Of a stretch of DNA of 64,000 nucleotides, positions 24,600-36,509 are shown piece by piece (the first letter of the stretch is position 1; each line of letters starts with the position of its first letter). Both the position numbers and the translations under genes were made by a program. The DNA comes from Fasciola hepatica (taxonomy: Eukaryota; Platyhelminthes; Trematoda; Plagiorchiida; Fasciolidae). A model generated the notes under the pieces. That model ran no database searches. It was not told where the DNA came from and saw only the letters and a list, made by a program, of their open reading frames with translations. The DNA lies in the NCBI GenBank assembly GCA_948099385.1, contig CANUEZ040000180.1, positions 3,755,501 through 3,819,500 on the forward strand. Reading direction: 5' to 3'.

Positions 24600-25170
24600 C
24601 AAGAGTTGAAGTGATGACGTTCGATTGTTTTTCCAGCTCAGTATTGTTGAATAATATGACAGTATGAAAATTTCGTCGAACGCAAGAAATCAGACCCCAG
24701 ACGGAGATCACTTCACCTAATGCATTGTTGTCGTACAGAGGCCAGAGAATCAATATATGTTTGTGCCATGCTGGACCCAGAATTTGATTATGCCAGACTC
24801 CGGGAAATACTAGGAGAGCCCTTTGGACAACCATTCGTATTTGCAAGAGATTTGATTGAAGATGTACAGATAAAGGCCAGGCAAGCCAACGGTAACATTC
24901 GCTGCTCATCAAACCTAGCGATAAACATGCAAAACTGTAGCATAACCTTGAACCACTTGAATTAGTATTTGGGTCTAAACTCCCTCCGTACACTCAACGA
25001 TTGTTCATTGTCTGTTTGTTGCCAAGCAGAGTCACTGGGCCGAGGACACTGAAGGAATCTGCCAGAAAGGACGAGAAGCCACCTTTGAAATTCGCACCGA
25101 GTACGTCGACTAGCAATCACATATTGCCAAGCGCAGATATGTGCAAAATGAGCCGAAAAGCATGGGTGAC
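24600..25170 (+). pseudogene. BEL/Pao LTR retrotransposon gag remnant (DUF1759-like)
   Basis: The frame 24720-24962 reads TEARESIYVCAMLDPEFDYA, RLREILGEPFGQPFVFARDL and then MQNCSITLNHLN. This matches the DUF1759 region of BEL/Pao gag: AR..I..C...P...Y..AREIL...FG.P.V.AR, and later DMQ.C..TL..L. Upstream, frameshifted pieces fit the region just before it (VEVMTFD). Downstream another frame resumes with WAEDTEGICQKGREATFEIR and QSHIAK, again fitting this family. At least two frameshifts and an internal stop are needed to connect them. No protease, reverse transcriptase, integrase or LTR was found. In the intact element this protein forms the capsid-like particle. The family call rests on remembered sequence patterns. 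Confidence 0.65.
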
Positions 25171-25174
25171 TGAG

Positions 25175-26125
25175 AGATCCGAGATGTAGCTGACAACCGT
25201 GAGGCTGTTTCCCATGGCAGTCACGTTGCTTTGGAGGATGTTCAAACAGTAACCCGACACGACGCAATATTTGAAAGACCTGCACTTTGGAGGTCCTAAT
25301 AAATTAATCATCAGATAACAAGTAGATTGTTCTGGAAGAGTAGAACCATTCCGAAAATTGATGGCACGGTGGACCGTAACCCACAAGGGGATATGTTGTT
25401 TCGATGCATGCAGATATTGGTCTGGAACATGAGCAGAAAGTAAACCTCAGGACACAATATAGACGTTACATATGCTGTCAAACATACCTCACAGTGACAA
25501 GCGAAATAAAGCCGCGTTAAGGTAAAACAATTTTTGTCTGTGCCTCAAAACATCAGAAGCTGCCTTGGAGTGATTATTTTACAAGATGCGAATACCCTGA
25601 GATTCTCGTGGTGGCTCAAAAATGCTCCCGACAAAAAAGAGATGGAATATTGATGCTTCCAGCAATCAACCTACGCCGGCGGTAAATGTAAAGGAGGCAG
25701 TGACGATGGTGGTTTACTACTAGTCGGCTGCAATGATCCGAACCTTAGTATCTCGTCCTCATGAAATGGTACTCTGTTCAAGTTCATTACAAATTTTTTG
25801 AAATTGAATACCTCCTAAATTTATCCTACATTGAAGTATATCTGACACGTACTGGAAAATCATCCCTTTGTCATCCTCACAGATATTAAACTATTGGTTT
25901 ACTCTATCAATAATTCCTTAAATGTAACTTGCACTGACGTGCTTCATATGTCGAGTTTCAATGAAATTATTCCCGAAGCATTGACTCGAGGCCCAAATGG
26001 ATCGGTTTTCTGTTATTCTATTGGATTCCCCCAAGCATGGCATCGACACAGCGGAACGACAAGGAATTTCAGCACCTCCCATGTTTGTAAATTGTTAAAT
26101 ACCCTTTATGCAATTGAGTTGTAGG
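25175..26125. other. No gene recognised; possibly more of the BEL/Pao remnant
   Basis: The first 300 bases may continue the gag remnant, but no zinc knuckle or protease motif could be read with confidence. The remainder shows no recognised feature. Confidence 0.3.
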
Positions 26126-26129
26126 AGAT

Positions 26130-26330
26130 TAGATTTGTATAATACAATTCATCATGCAGGTTCTACGCTCAACTCACCATTGAAAACCATGGAAGCTTTG
26201 TACATCTGTTTCATCCTTGTTGGAAATCGTCAGCAGTGCACATCCACCGAGCCCCACGGGGACTGGAACCCGGGGCGAACGATTGTGAATGGAACACTTT
26301 AATCACAAGGCTATCCGGGCTGGCTCTCAA
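26130..26330 (-). repeat. SINE-like unit (partner 30375-30545)
   Basis: The block shares ctcac.a.tgaa.acc.t.gaagc and the following 60 bases with 30390-30450. Both then contain a sequence that, on the minus strand, resembles a polymerase III B box (ggttccagtcc here, ggttcgagttt in the partner). This suggests a tRNA-related SINE transcribed from the minus strand. No A box or target-site duplication was confirmed. Confidence 0.45.
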
Positions 26331-26525
26331 AGGTTTTTTGAACATCTTCACTACATGAGACAGCACCCTTCCGTCACCAGGTTCAGAACATACACCTTCA
26401 CTGGAACCCAGGGCACCGTCAGTGTCACTCCCATCACCTTTACACCCCCAACATAGAAACCTCCAGGAAACTGCCGGGAAATTCAGGATCCACAACGGTG
26501 GACTCATCTTGATGGGACTGCACAC
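26211..26525 (-). other. GC-rich 104-codon frame overlapping the SINE-like unit
   Basis: The minus strand is open for 104 codons (MCSPIKMSPPLWILNF, CKGDGSDTDGALGSSEGVCS, HVVKMFKKPLRASPDS). Its base composition is clearly more GC-rich than the surroundings, which points to a younger inserted sequence. The frame runs straight through the SINE-like unit, so it is more likely an unstopped repeat than a gene. No family was recognised. Confidence 0.3.
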
Positions 26526-26534
26526 AGGGTGATT

Positions 26535-27645
26535 CCTCTACGTTTACGAGACTAAGAACAATTACCATTGCCTTCTATTCGAGCGTTCCTTTTCGACCGA
26601 ATGTAGTCTCAACGATCAAAGATGCAGTGTTGGGGTGAGTTCCACGGCGAATGCAAAAGTTAGTCGTCCCACCATCTCTACTTTCCATTGTAAGTTACTT
26701 TTTTATTTTACCAAATAACAACAGAAAATTCTGAGCGAACCGTGACGTTTCGTTTAGCTCTCTAGACACAATTCAACTGGATGAGAGTGATGCTGCATGC
26801 CTGTATGTATGCACGCCATTGCTGGTACAATGTAGAAAAACAGTACGCCATTTGACATCAGGTAAAACCGATGTTATTTCGGGTTACATCACCAGTAGCA
26901 TCGTTTAACATGAACAAACGAATATTTGTGTTGGTAGTTGATCCGGATCAACACAAGCCTGCCACGTGCTACAATAAAGAGGTGCTACAGCCTTAACCAA
27001 GCCACCGTAAAGAAACTATATAGATACTAGGATACTTAGGTATTTTAACCACAACTAGGAACGAATGTTGGGAATTAATTGTTTAGCTTGTCCAGGTATA
27101 CTACCACGTTCGTGTGCTGCGTCAAACGTTTCTGACTGTGAACTTGGTTACTGCGTCAGTTCAGTAGAATTACTCAAAACTTAGTCTTTAAACTATCTAG
27201 TTTTTTGAATCACAACCGAGTCTTGCATGGTTCCCAGTTGGTTCGTTCAGCTTCTACTTTAAATGTATGGTTTCAATTGGTTTGGAAGCATTCCCGATTG
27301 AACAAGCATTCTGAGATCCCGTGCAAATCTATATGATACAATGGTGTGTAGGGTCACTGACGAATAACTCGTTGAAATACGTTCATTCTGTTTTGTTGTT
27401 CCTATGACCTTCATTTTATAACTTGAATTGATACGATAATTCTGGAAATGTATGGCGTTCAATTTGTTAAGTGACCGGCGATGGCACAAGTATTGAAACC
27501 CAGGACGCAAGGGTCAAAAGCCCGACACGGTGTCCACACCTTTCCTGGTAACACTTTGTGTTTACCGTGATCACGAGTGATCGAACGAAACAGATTGGAA
27601 ATGACGTCCCCACTCTGATAATACACAAATCAACGCTGCCTTCAG
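26535..27645. other. No gene recognised
   Basis: AT-rich, stop-rich sequence with no supported feature. The frame at 27259-27510 on the minus strand has no motif. Confidence 0.35.
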
Positions 27646-27648
27646 TAG

Positions 27649-28509
27649 ACGAAGTCTAAAGTAGGACTGGCAGTTCTACTAGAAATAGACAACTCCAGAT
27701 TGTATTTACCAATCGGATCGCTCCAGAGTGCATTCCCACCTCAAAATCTCGGCCTTTTTATCCTCAAAATTCATTGGTTAATTGTTTATGCAAACGGTCG
27801 ATCTCGTTGGTGTAAACGAGCGTCCAAGACATGGAAGGAAAAGTGTCCCGGGTTCTTATCAGATTCTGAACGAACTACAAAAGCATAAGAGATTATCATG
27901 AAATTTCTGTCCCCCCCCCTGATATTCACATGGATTTGTGAAAACAAATGGAGTGCACAAGCTTTCGATCGTCCACCGAACTTTGATAACCTGGCCGATG
28001 ATATTTGCTCGATTATTCAAGAGGGATCATATTCCTTTTGCTCAGCAAATGATGCCTGTCATCAGGTGGGACCAAGCCATAATTTGCGTGTTAATCTGAT
28101 CGGAATGAATTGGACCACAATAAGCTTGCAATTGAAGCGATTCGGTTCCAAATACACAAGCAATAACAAATTGCTTCTTCCCGGTGAAGGAAACCGAGCT
28201 GGTTGGCGTGTTGGTGTACCAGGTCAAGTGAATTTCAAAACACAATGAGATGAAATGGATTTGTGGTATGATAATCAGCCAGAATACAAGAGGGAAGTAG
28301 ATACTGCCGTAATAGATGGCAAACTGCATGATGTGCCAATGGGATGGTTTTGCTATTCGGCTTTGTGTGAGTGGGCCGGACTTGGGAGCAGTTTGCGGAT
28401 TGGTTCAGGAACAGAGATGTTCAATGCAAAATTCCCGGAACCATTGAATGATTTATTTGTTTTATACAAGTGGGAATTTTTCAGTTGTTCAGTGAACTAT
28501 CTTTATTAA
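27649..28509 (+). pseudogene. Decayed 286-codon reading frame of unknown family
   Basis: One plus-strand frame runs from 27649 to 28509 with only two internal stops, TAA at 27886-27888 and TGA at 28246-28248. About 13 would be expected by chance over this length. Pieces read LGLFILKIHWLIVYANGRSR, then (from ATG 27898) MKFLSPPLIFTWICENKWSA, NLADDICSIIQEGSYSFCSA, LLLPGEGNRAGWRVGVPGQV, and after the TGA MDLWYDNQPEYKREVDTAVI and MGWFCYSALCEWAGLGSSLR. The composition is protein-like, with balanced charges, several Trp and Cys, and no low complexity. I do not recognise the family. It could be a recent pseudogene, a transposon piece, or adjoining exons. A poly-C run at 27909 lies inside it. Confidence 0.4.
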
Positions 28510-28514
28510 TAGAA

Positions 28515-28970
28515 TATTGATGTTCCGAAGTTTTACACACAGAAAAGTCTAGAAAACAGTTAGCAATGATGGGGTAAACGGGAATACCAAATTCATTGAT
28601 TCGCAGATAGTAACACAAGTGACCAAGTTTGACGATTTCTGGTTCCAGTGATATCCACAATATCCTAGAGTGATTAGAATGGACTCAGAAATCTTTTGCA
28701 CTGCCATATATATTTCAGCGAATGAGAAACATCTAACTGCTACCGTTTGCAATATTCCTGTAAACATCCTTTGAACGAATCAATCATTTTCGTATGGAAT
28801 ACCTAGAAACGTTCCCTCATCAAAACCCCATATGTCCTCGTAAACAGCGAATGGTTATCCTCGTTCCCCAGTATTTGTCACAGCATAAATCATCGAGTCA
28901 GTCTTCAGTACTTATCAGTGATATTCAAGAAATAATTATCAAATTCGTTGCAATCCATGCATTGTCGAAA
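28515..28970. other. No gene recognised
   Basis: No recognised feature. The frame starting at 28794 runs into the following repeat. Confidence 0.35.
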
Positions 28971-28974
28971 TACA

Positions 28975-29190
28975 TTTCTCGCTCCATTCACAGTTGTGAA
29001 CTGGAATATCGTTGTCGGTCGTTTTATTTCAATGCCGAGATGAGCAAATGCTACATAGCACTCTATGCCGATTCGCTGCTATCACTGGGAGACAAGGCTG
29101 AATCAGAATCGGACTGGGTGTGATATGCACGACCAAATTGGTGACTCTCAAGCAGGCCATGTTTGAATACGGAAAGCCGTTACGACAATA
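28975..29190. repeat. Dispersed repeat pair member (partner 61890-62085)
   Basis: Both blocks share a run from ttcaa.g.c.agatgagcaaat or its equivalent, through ggctgaatc and ggactgggtgtg or gaactgggtgtg, to a segment with actctcaa or accctcaa and, further on, gactgaaaca. The orientation is the same and identity is moderate. The plus frame (FNAEMSKCYIALYADSLLSL) is not conserved in the partner, so I read this as non-coding. Confidence 0.55.
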
Positions 29191-29194
29191 TACG

Positions 29195-30370
29195 AGAGAC
29201 TGAAACACTTTTTAACATCAGAAACATCAACTTTTGTCCCCTAGTCATTGTTTTTATATCAAAAAATCATGAAGATAATAAGTACGCTTGTTGTTCTTAA
29301 CGCCGTTTCATGGTTATGTACTTGAGATGTATGATCCAACGGATTTTTACCTCTTATTGAAATGTTGTATTCAAATTGTGGAAGATATAAATATCTAAGT
29401 CGAAATGATTGGTTCACACATTTTGCTGCGTCTTCTCAAACTACACAATCCAGTCACGGTGATTGCGTGTATAGTCAAGGGAAACAAGTATCAAGAGAAA
29501 AACGTGTTAGCAAATCCTAATTGTATTGAAAAATAAAGGGGGGGGGGATTGGTCGAAATGTTTTGAAGCCGTATATCAGTTTCGCCCCATGGTAGATGCG
29601 TCTGACGGAATAGTTCAGACGTTCGGCAATGTCACCACTTTTCGAGGCAATACTACAAGAACCTGTATTTTTGGTAAACCAGCCGACATTTTGTCTCCAA
29701 TTCGGTTTAGATTATTTGTACTTTAGCGGGACCGGGTAGCCGTTCGCTTGCAGCATCTTCTGCATGACTGTTCTTTCGTTATCCAGTGCATCTTCCTTGC
29801 AGATCTGGTGTATTTCATGGGCTTGTGTCCGGATTAGGCCCACTTTGCACCTCATAGCAACGAAACTGGTGAAATTCAAGTGAAGCTAGATGACGTACTT
29901 TGTCGGAAAATAGATCTGTCGGTTGATCCAAATTGTTGACGCGTGATTTCAAAGTACAAAAATCACTTATACTTTCTTCTTCAGTTTGACATGCCAGTTT
30001 TATTTTTGGATGAATTTCAACAAATGTATTGAACAGTCACAGCTCGTCCTTATTGGCACAGAATCAACACATGAACATCCGGTTGTTCTGCACCTGAGTT
30101 TGCAGCCAAAATCGAAAACACCCAAAGAGTGGGTAAGGCTGCTTTTATTTGAGGCCTAGTTCCAATAAACGGAAGACTGGAATAAAAGATACAACCTGAG
30201 TAACCTTTTCATCGAGTTTATTTTGGAGGTATTACGGTAGTGAGCAAACTAATGTTCTTTCAAACTACTGAATTTCTAATGTTTTTTGAAATCTATCATA
30301 GTACAGCAGGAGTCGTTTGTATAAATACTTATATAAATATAAATTCTATTTACTAAGAGATCGGATTTTA
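29195..30370. other. No gene recognised
   Basis: Contains a run of nine G at about 29538 and a plus-strand frame from 29526 that is broken several times. No motif or repeat partner was found. Confidence 0.35.
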
Positions 30371-30374
30371 CACA

Positions 30375-30545
30375 ATATGAATTACCGTGCCACTCACGAA
30401 TGAAGACCGTAGAAGCATTATATTTCTGTTCCATCCTCGAGGGAAATATCCACTTGGACTGCCCTCCACCTAGCCTCCGCTTGAAACTCGAACCCGTGTG
30501 AACGATTTCTAACCGAGTACCTCTATCTAGTCATTGCTGTGTAGA
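30375..30545 (-). repeat. SINE-like unit (partner 26130-26330)
   Basis: Second copy of the SINE-like unit. It carries ggttcgagttt on the minus strand near 30490, close to the polymerase III B-box consensus, and shares the flanking 60 bases with the first copy. Confidence 0.4.
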
Positions 30546-30549
30546 ACAG

Positions 30550-31195
30550 TTATCTGACATTTTTCAGTGTGCTACTGGACGGCGAATATACTAGCAAAGA
30601 TCACCCATCGTTCTACAGCATTTACAGACCCCGTGATATCAAATAAATTCATTAGAACAGCAGTAGGTATGAGTCGTAGTGAGGAAAACAAGAAAAATCA
30701 TGTGACCTTATGTAGGCACAAAAGTCCACCATTTTATTGTCATGCCTTCAGTCATACTAAAACTGTTGTCTGTATTGCACACTCTGTACGGGTTAAGTGA
30801 AACTGTTCTGGGCATAAACAGTGCAGTGTGGTGATTCTGACATCTTTCCAAACTCATCACGAAAAATCGTTTTTTCAACTTCCATCAACCATGGCCAGTT
30901 GAACCCTTCTAAATTGAACTACTCTATGCCAGTCACCCCATTTGCAACTAAAATTAATGATCCCAAGTAGCAGCAGCGTTTATCAGTCACAGTTAGAGGA
31001 ATTGATCTGGCATTGCTAAAAGTCGTTCCGACATCTTCGAGTCTACAATTTTTGCTGTATTTCAGGGCATCCGACCGAAATACCTTCGTTTCTCAGCCAT
31101 GTTTTATACCTTATCACACGAGTCGTAATGTGGTCAGTCAGTATGCAAAAGAGATAAGGATCTAACGAATTACCCCATAACTGTTTAATTCATGT
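30550..31195. other. No gene recognised
   Basis: No gene, RNA or repeat recognised. The short frame 30567-30800 has no motif. Confidence 0.35.
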
Positions 31196-31204
31196 ACATT
31201 TTCA

Positions 31205-31475
31205 AATATTAACTCATTCAAACTCCGTTCTGTTGCCACTGTGTATCAGATCGCTCCTTAACTCTAGAGTGTTCATGCCAGTTTCTTTAGAAATTTTCAA
31301 CTACCCGGTATTCCATTCTTATATGTTTGCAAACGATTGTTCTAAACATCCCCACGTGGACCCCACACTGTTTATTGTAAGTGCTTATTTTGACAATCAT
31401 GTAACACTTGTCGTCGCTTAACACCTAACGCGATGCTGTCTTCCACAAAATCTTCCCGTTCTGTGCTGTCCATAC
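31205..31475. repeat. Dispersed repeat pair member (partner 23515-23795)
   Basis: Second copy of the block described at 23515, in the same orientation. The frame here (31233-31421) is not preserved in the partner. Confidence 0.6.
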
Positions 31476-31479
31476 CAGA

Positions 31480-34400
31480 ATTTCTTCAATATCTGTGAGC
31501 GACGTGAGTAAAGGTGAAATTAAGCACCCACAACTTTACCCGTTGGTGAATCACTGAGATCGAAGTTGATCTTTACGGACTCGGATGATAGGCTGAAATG
31601 GTGGATAACACGGAAATCATTATACCATCAAAACTCCAAGTGAAGCCGTTGGAACGTCAAGTCAATGCTGAACAGCTTCCAGAGAGGCCACCATTCGAGC
31701 GTTCTTCAAGCACATATAGATTGGCCATTTTGTTTCGGTTAGTGGTCGCCTGCTCATAAAATCTCTCTCCTTCTCTCCTTCTCTTTATTCACAATATTTG
31801 CCAACAGGCGTGACATGGATTCCCGGCAATAAGCACAGCAGTGTATGCAACAGTATATAAATGGATAAGTGTTCCCACTGGTTGTTTCAAACATCTTGGT
31901 GACTGCACCACATGTGACAATTATGATCGAAGCTCTAGTGGTACGATATTTCGGCGCAACTCGATTACTGAGTCGACTGCATGATTGACGTTCGAGAGAC
32001 TCGGGAAAGATTGAGACAACCATAGATGATTTCATGTGTTAGATCACGGCAACAATAAATATTTAGGTGCATATGACTGAATTAAACTCAGGATATTTCT
32101 GGAAATACATTTAGTTTATTTCTGTAATAGATAAAAGTAATTTTACGATAACACCAGTTTGTAAAATACAAAATTTTGTCAATGGAACAAGCATCTCGTC
32201 GAACAGATATCGAGATATGTCTACTGAGAGCTCCTAAAGATAGGCATGACTGGCTTTTGGAAGCAAATAAGTTTGGGAATACTTTTCAGTGACTAACTAA
32301 TTACGAATTCGAGAAGGTTATTTACTAAATGGGAGCAATGCCTAGGAAAATTCTGTGTTTGCTGCAAATGGATTAAAGTCTGAGTAGAACACAAACATGT
32401 TTATCACATCAATTGGCAGTTACTTCCTTGAAGGCTGATATCATTATTATTGATTCCAAAAAATTGTGATATAACTCGATACGCGTATCCTGACAATTCA
32501 TTGATGATGGAAGCTTCAACGTTACGATTTGAGTGACATTTGTCGGTCTCCTTTCTGGCGTAGTGTATTAAAGTCACCATCAGAAATAATTTACCTTCTC
32601 CCAGTTTAATTTTCTCCGGATTTCTAGTACCTTTGTTTTGCCAGCACTTATTTTTCCTAAATCGGGCAATAATGACGGTCAAAAAAGTGTATTTTACAAA
32701 ATCTCTCTCTTATTGGCCAACATTTACACTTTCTAATTTTAGTTTCTGTCATTCATGCTCGAAGTACATAAGTAGACATCAGGTCGGCAATATTCAGCAT
32801 TTGTCTTTAAAGGCTAGAGAACCCCGGGATATTTGATTCTACGGAGAGGCCGAATTTGTTTTCACTGCGCTGACTCAAACGGTGATTAGTACATTACTTT
32901 GATACACACGGCCAGTTTACACAACTTTCCTGACCAATTCAATCTCTGTTTAATCTCTTGGCCGTCGATCCGTGATGAGCGACGCTGGAGCAGGTGGCAA
33001 GTGACCGTAGTCAACCGGATAACGTATCTGTGTTTGGCGAGCAATGAGAATGATTAATTTACGGTAAGCAACGTAGGACTCATCTCAAGTCCCGACTTCT
33101 TTAGGCTCAATTTGATTGTCTTGATTAAATCGGAAGTTCTGTATTATCATGTTCATCAGCAATTGTAGGCAAGTTTCCCCACTTTAGTAGAACAGTTTTT
33201 TACTCATTGGTTTCGAAAATTATTGAATTGTTTGGAGTAACATGGGACGAAATTCCAAGTGGAATTTGAATGCGGCTCCAACGCCAATTGGCAGTGTTTT
33301 TCTACGAAAGGACAAAAGATTTCCTGTCCAAATTGATTCAAAAATATTTGAGTAGAAAACTTTGCGACCAGGTATGATAAGGAGGCACGAATAAAGGCCG
33401 GCGCTCATGGGTTGATTTGGTCCGCAAAAATCCGGTGTGTATGTGCGTAGGTGATGAAAGATGATTTTATTGCAACCATGATAATCATTCCAACTTTTAT
33501 TGATGAAGAATGATTCGTGTTTGAAGATCTCCAATCTTTAAAGTCCGAGATGTAAAACATCTATAATTTAGCATTATTCAGGAGACGAAAAATCATGCCA
33601 CCATGCATAAGAGACCTGGTTTGTGGTATTCAGGACTTCGTTGTTCGTATTTAGTTGCTAGCCAATAAATACGACTTAGGCGATCATATACTAGCAGGTC
33701 GAGTCAAAATTGAAGTCCCTGGGTATTATTCGACTGAGACCTACATACATTTATAACTGTACCTGTTGTAATTCTAATTGCAAACATTCACATCATTGCT
33801 CCGGTAATCAATATTTTACTGAAAATGCTTTGTGTTACTCGTTAGTTTGGTGATATTTCTTCCAAAAGAAAAATCTTTGCAATAGATAATATCTTTGCTG
33901 AGCATAATCTCGTGCATTGGTCACCTAATGCATTTTCTCGTCGGAGTCTAGTCCATGCAAATGCATACTGCACATTGTTTCACCAAAAGAATAATATATC
34001 ATCTATTTTTTTTTGTCTGGTGGCTTCTTGCCCTGTCTCGTAACAGATGTCGATCTTACTATTGATCAATAGTGGTAAGGGAATGACAGCTGGTTCAAGA
34101 ACCGCTGTGTCGACAAACCAGTTGAAACTCTTCTTTTGACGGAGTATATTCTTCTCCATGTTCCGTGTTGTGAGATGCGGAAAAGGGGCTCTGATTGTTT
34201 CCCAATGCAATTTTGTTTTTATCATGTGACTGATGACAATCATTTGGTTTGTCCATTATGAATAAATTTTATCGCAACAATTTTACGTGATCTGTTTGTT
34301 TTCTCACGCTTACCCGTCACTTCTTCAGTTTATCGGGTTTTATGTTGCTTGAGTTTGATGCAAAGGGATAAATTGCACGATGTTGGTGGATCACGTTCGA

Positions 34401-36255
34401 AAATTGAGTTCCCAATCTTTGTTGATGTCTTTCGAGGTAATTCGAACATCAGTTTCAGTATTTACTCCGTATCATCCGAGTTCAGTGGAATGACGAACAA
34501 ATGCAAAATACGCCGTCATGTGTGGTTGACGTGGTTTTAGTGTGCGGAAACAACCCTTGCAGTTCTTCTCACGATGAAGGGATCCTCCACATTATAATTC
34601 TGGCAATGGTTGATTCGAATCATTCGAACAGCTAGGTATAGAACAAGAACATCAGCTTCAAATTATCAATCGTTTTATGTCGGGCTCTCCATTGAATTTG
34701 CGGATGGGACAGAAACATACGTCCTGATTCGAAGTATGATTTTGAAATTGAATCTGGAGAAAGGGAACACCATCCACTCTAGTTCATATTTTCTCGTACA
34801 GGTTGATTTCATGCCAATGTGAGTTAGATGTTCGCTTGGCCTCAACAGATAGCTATGAGAGGGCAGGAATCGCTTGCAGTAATTCAATACTCCTATTGTT
34901 AGATCTACAGTCTCCCTTTTGTTTAGCTATTCAAGTGGTTTTCTTGCAGTCAGATCTGAGTCTTCGCAAACATATGGCACAAACACACAAGACCAAACTG
35001 AGTGCAAGCAGTGATATCTTGGAAAACATATAGCGACCTATGTGAACATTGGCAATGAAGACCACACATTGTCTGGTTTGTACTTAATCCTCAATATGGC
35101 AGTGAACTGCCTGCCATCAGCCTGGGAATTCGAACAAATACTGCAGCTATCTCTCACCTTCTTCGAGACATTCAGAAGATTTTTTTCGATAAATCAGGAT
35201 ATATTGTTAGCTGTGAATAACGATCAGCATGTTTCTCATTATGTTCTTTGAAATTTTATCCCATGGCTATTTTTGCCAAGAAACATTTGCACGATAATAT
35301 CTTGCTAGCCATTTACAATTCTTTTACTACGTTCAGGTTCAGGACCTGTTACATTCCTTACAGTTCAATGATCTCACCGCATTATATGTTATTAGAGCAA
35401 AACAAAAATTACTGACCTTGCAGAAACGGATGATCTTTGCTCACCATCTCTCTCTCTCTCGTCAGATGTACACATTCAAATTTGTTTTACTTGCTCGCAC
35501 GAATGAAAGTGTGCAACTTGAATGATGCTACATCCTTGGTCTTATCATTGTCAGCTTTTTTAAGTAAGTCATTCCAAGTGCACCGTTAACAATAATTTTG
35601 GTACTTGTGTACAGCTTTCCACAAGTTCATGAATCGAGTCTTTGCATGACAATGTCGTTGCAGTTCATAAGCTACTGATAGTAAGGTCAGGTTTTCATTT
35701 GTTTTGATGAAATTCTCATTTCCTCAATGTTCGCACAGCCACTGGATTTTGTTGTATCTATTAACCGTCATTTTTACAATCTGAAATAAATTACGATTTT
35801 TATGCTACGGAATATTATCTGAATAAACCCGTCAATTTCTTCACTTTTACATTTTTGCCTTGCATTTTCCTTGGTAACATATCACTGAGTACTTGTACGA
35901 TTACGGGCTTTAAAGAAACAAATCCAATTCGTAGTGATTCTTCAGTTGGTTATCTATCACATAAAGATGAAGGAAATAAACTTTACAATATAAATGTACC
36001 ATCCACCAAAATTTATTAATTCAACCTCACAAGTTCAATTTAGACATATGAGAACTTTTCACGGTATTTCTAGCTCATATATTCAACGAAGCATTTCGGG
36101 ATGAGTGTTTATGCTCGCTGTTATTTAGTAAACGAATATGCGGGAGTGGTGTGTAACCTACATTGTAATATTTGGGTGAATACATGCATATATATACATA
36201 TGTATATATACCGATAACCGGGCGAAATGTACAGAGTTGTGGTGCCAAGCAAAAA
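31480..36255. other. Long stretch without recognised genes
   Basis: About 4.8 kb of AT-rich DNA. Frames such as 33220-33534 minus, 33980-34243 minus and 34349-34540 plus have no recognisable motif or duplicated copy in the window. Short simple repeats occur (pyrimidine-rich ctctctccttctctcc at about 31765, ctctctctctctcg at about 35450, and an AT-rich tatatata stretch at about 36190). Host exons could be hidden here; none can be supported from sequence alone. Confidence 0.3.
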
Positions 36256-36259
36256 CAAG

Positions 36260-36505
36260 AAATAAAAGAACGAACCTGGTGACCCACGTTTCGATCTCTA
36301 TTCCATGTAAGTATGTGGGCTGAATACTACCTGACTGCCCAAACCAAAGTAGACCGTTGACCACAGGAGCTCTACACCGAGTCACTGGTCAGAACGTCTA
36401 ACTTACAAGGCAGTAGAACGATATGAGGACCTCGTAGCTCAATAGGAGCCGGTGTTAGATTGCTCAGTTCATGCGCCCTTAGGATGAAACCAGACATCCT
36501 GGCTC
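36260..36505 (+). repeat. Possible tRNA-related SINE-like segment
   Basis: The segment is GC-richer than its flanks and contains cctcgtagctcaataggagc at 36431-36450, which fits a polymerase III A box (tagctcaatagg). No clear B box follows at the expected distance. No second copy was seen in the window, so this is weak. Confidence 0.2.
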
Positions 36506-36509
36506 ACGT

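Noticed and set aside
24565..24993. 142-codon minus-strand frame
   Set aside because: It is antisense to the BEL/Pao gag remnant, which explains the plus strand much better.
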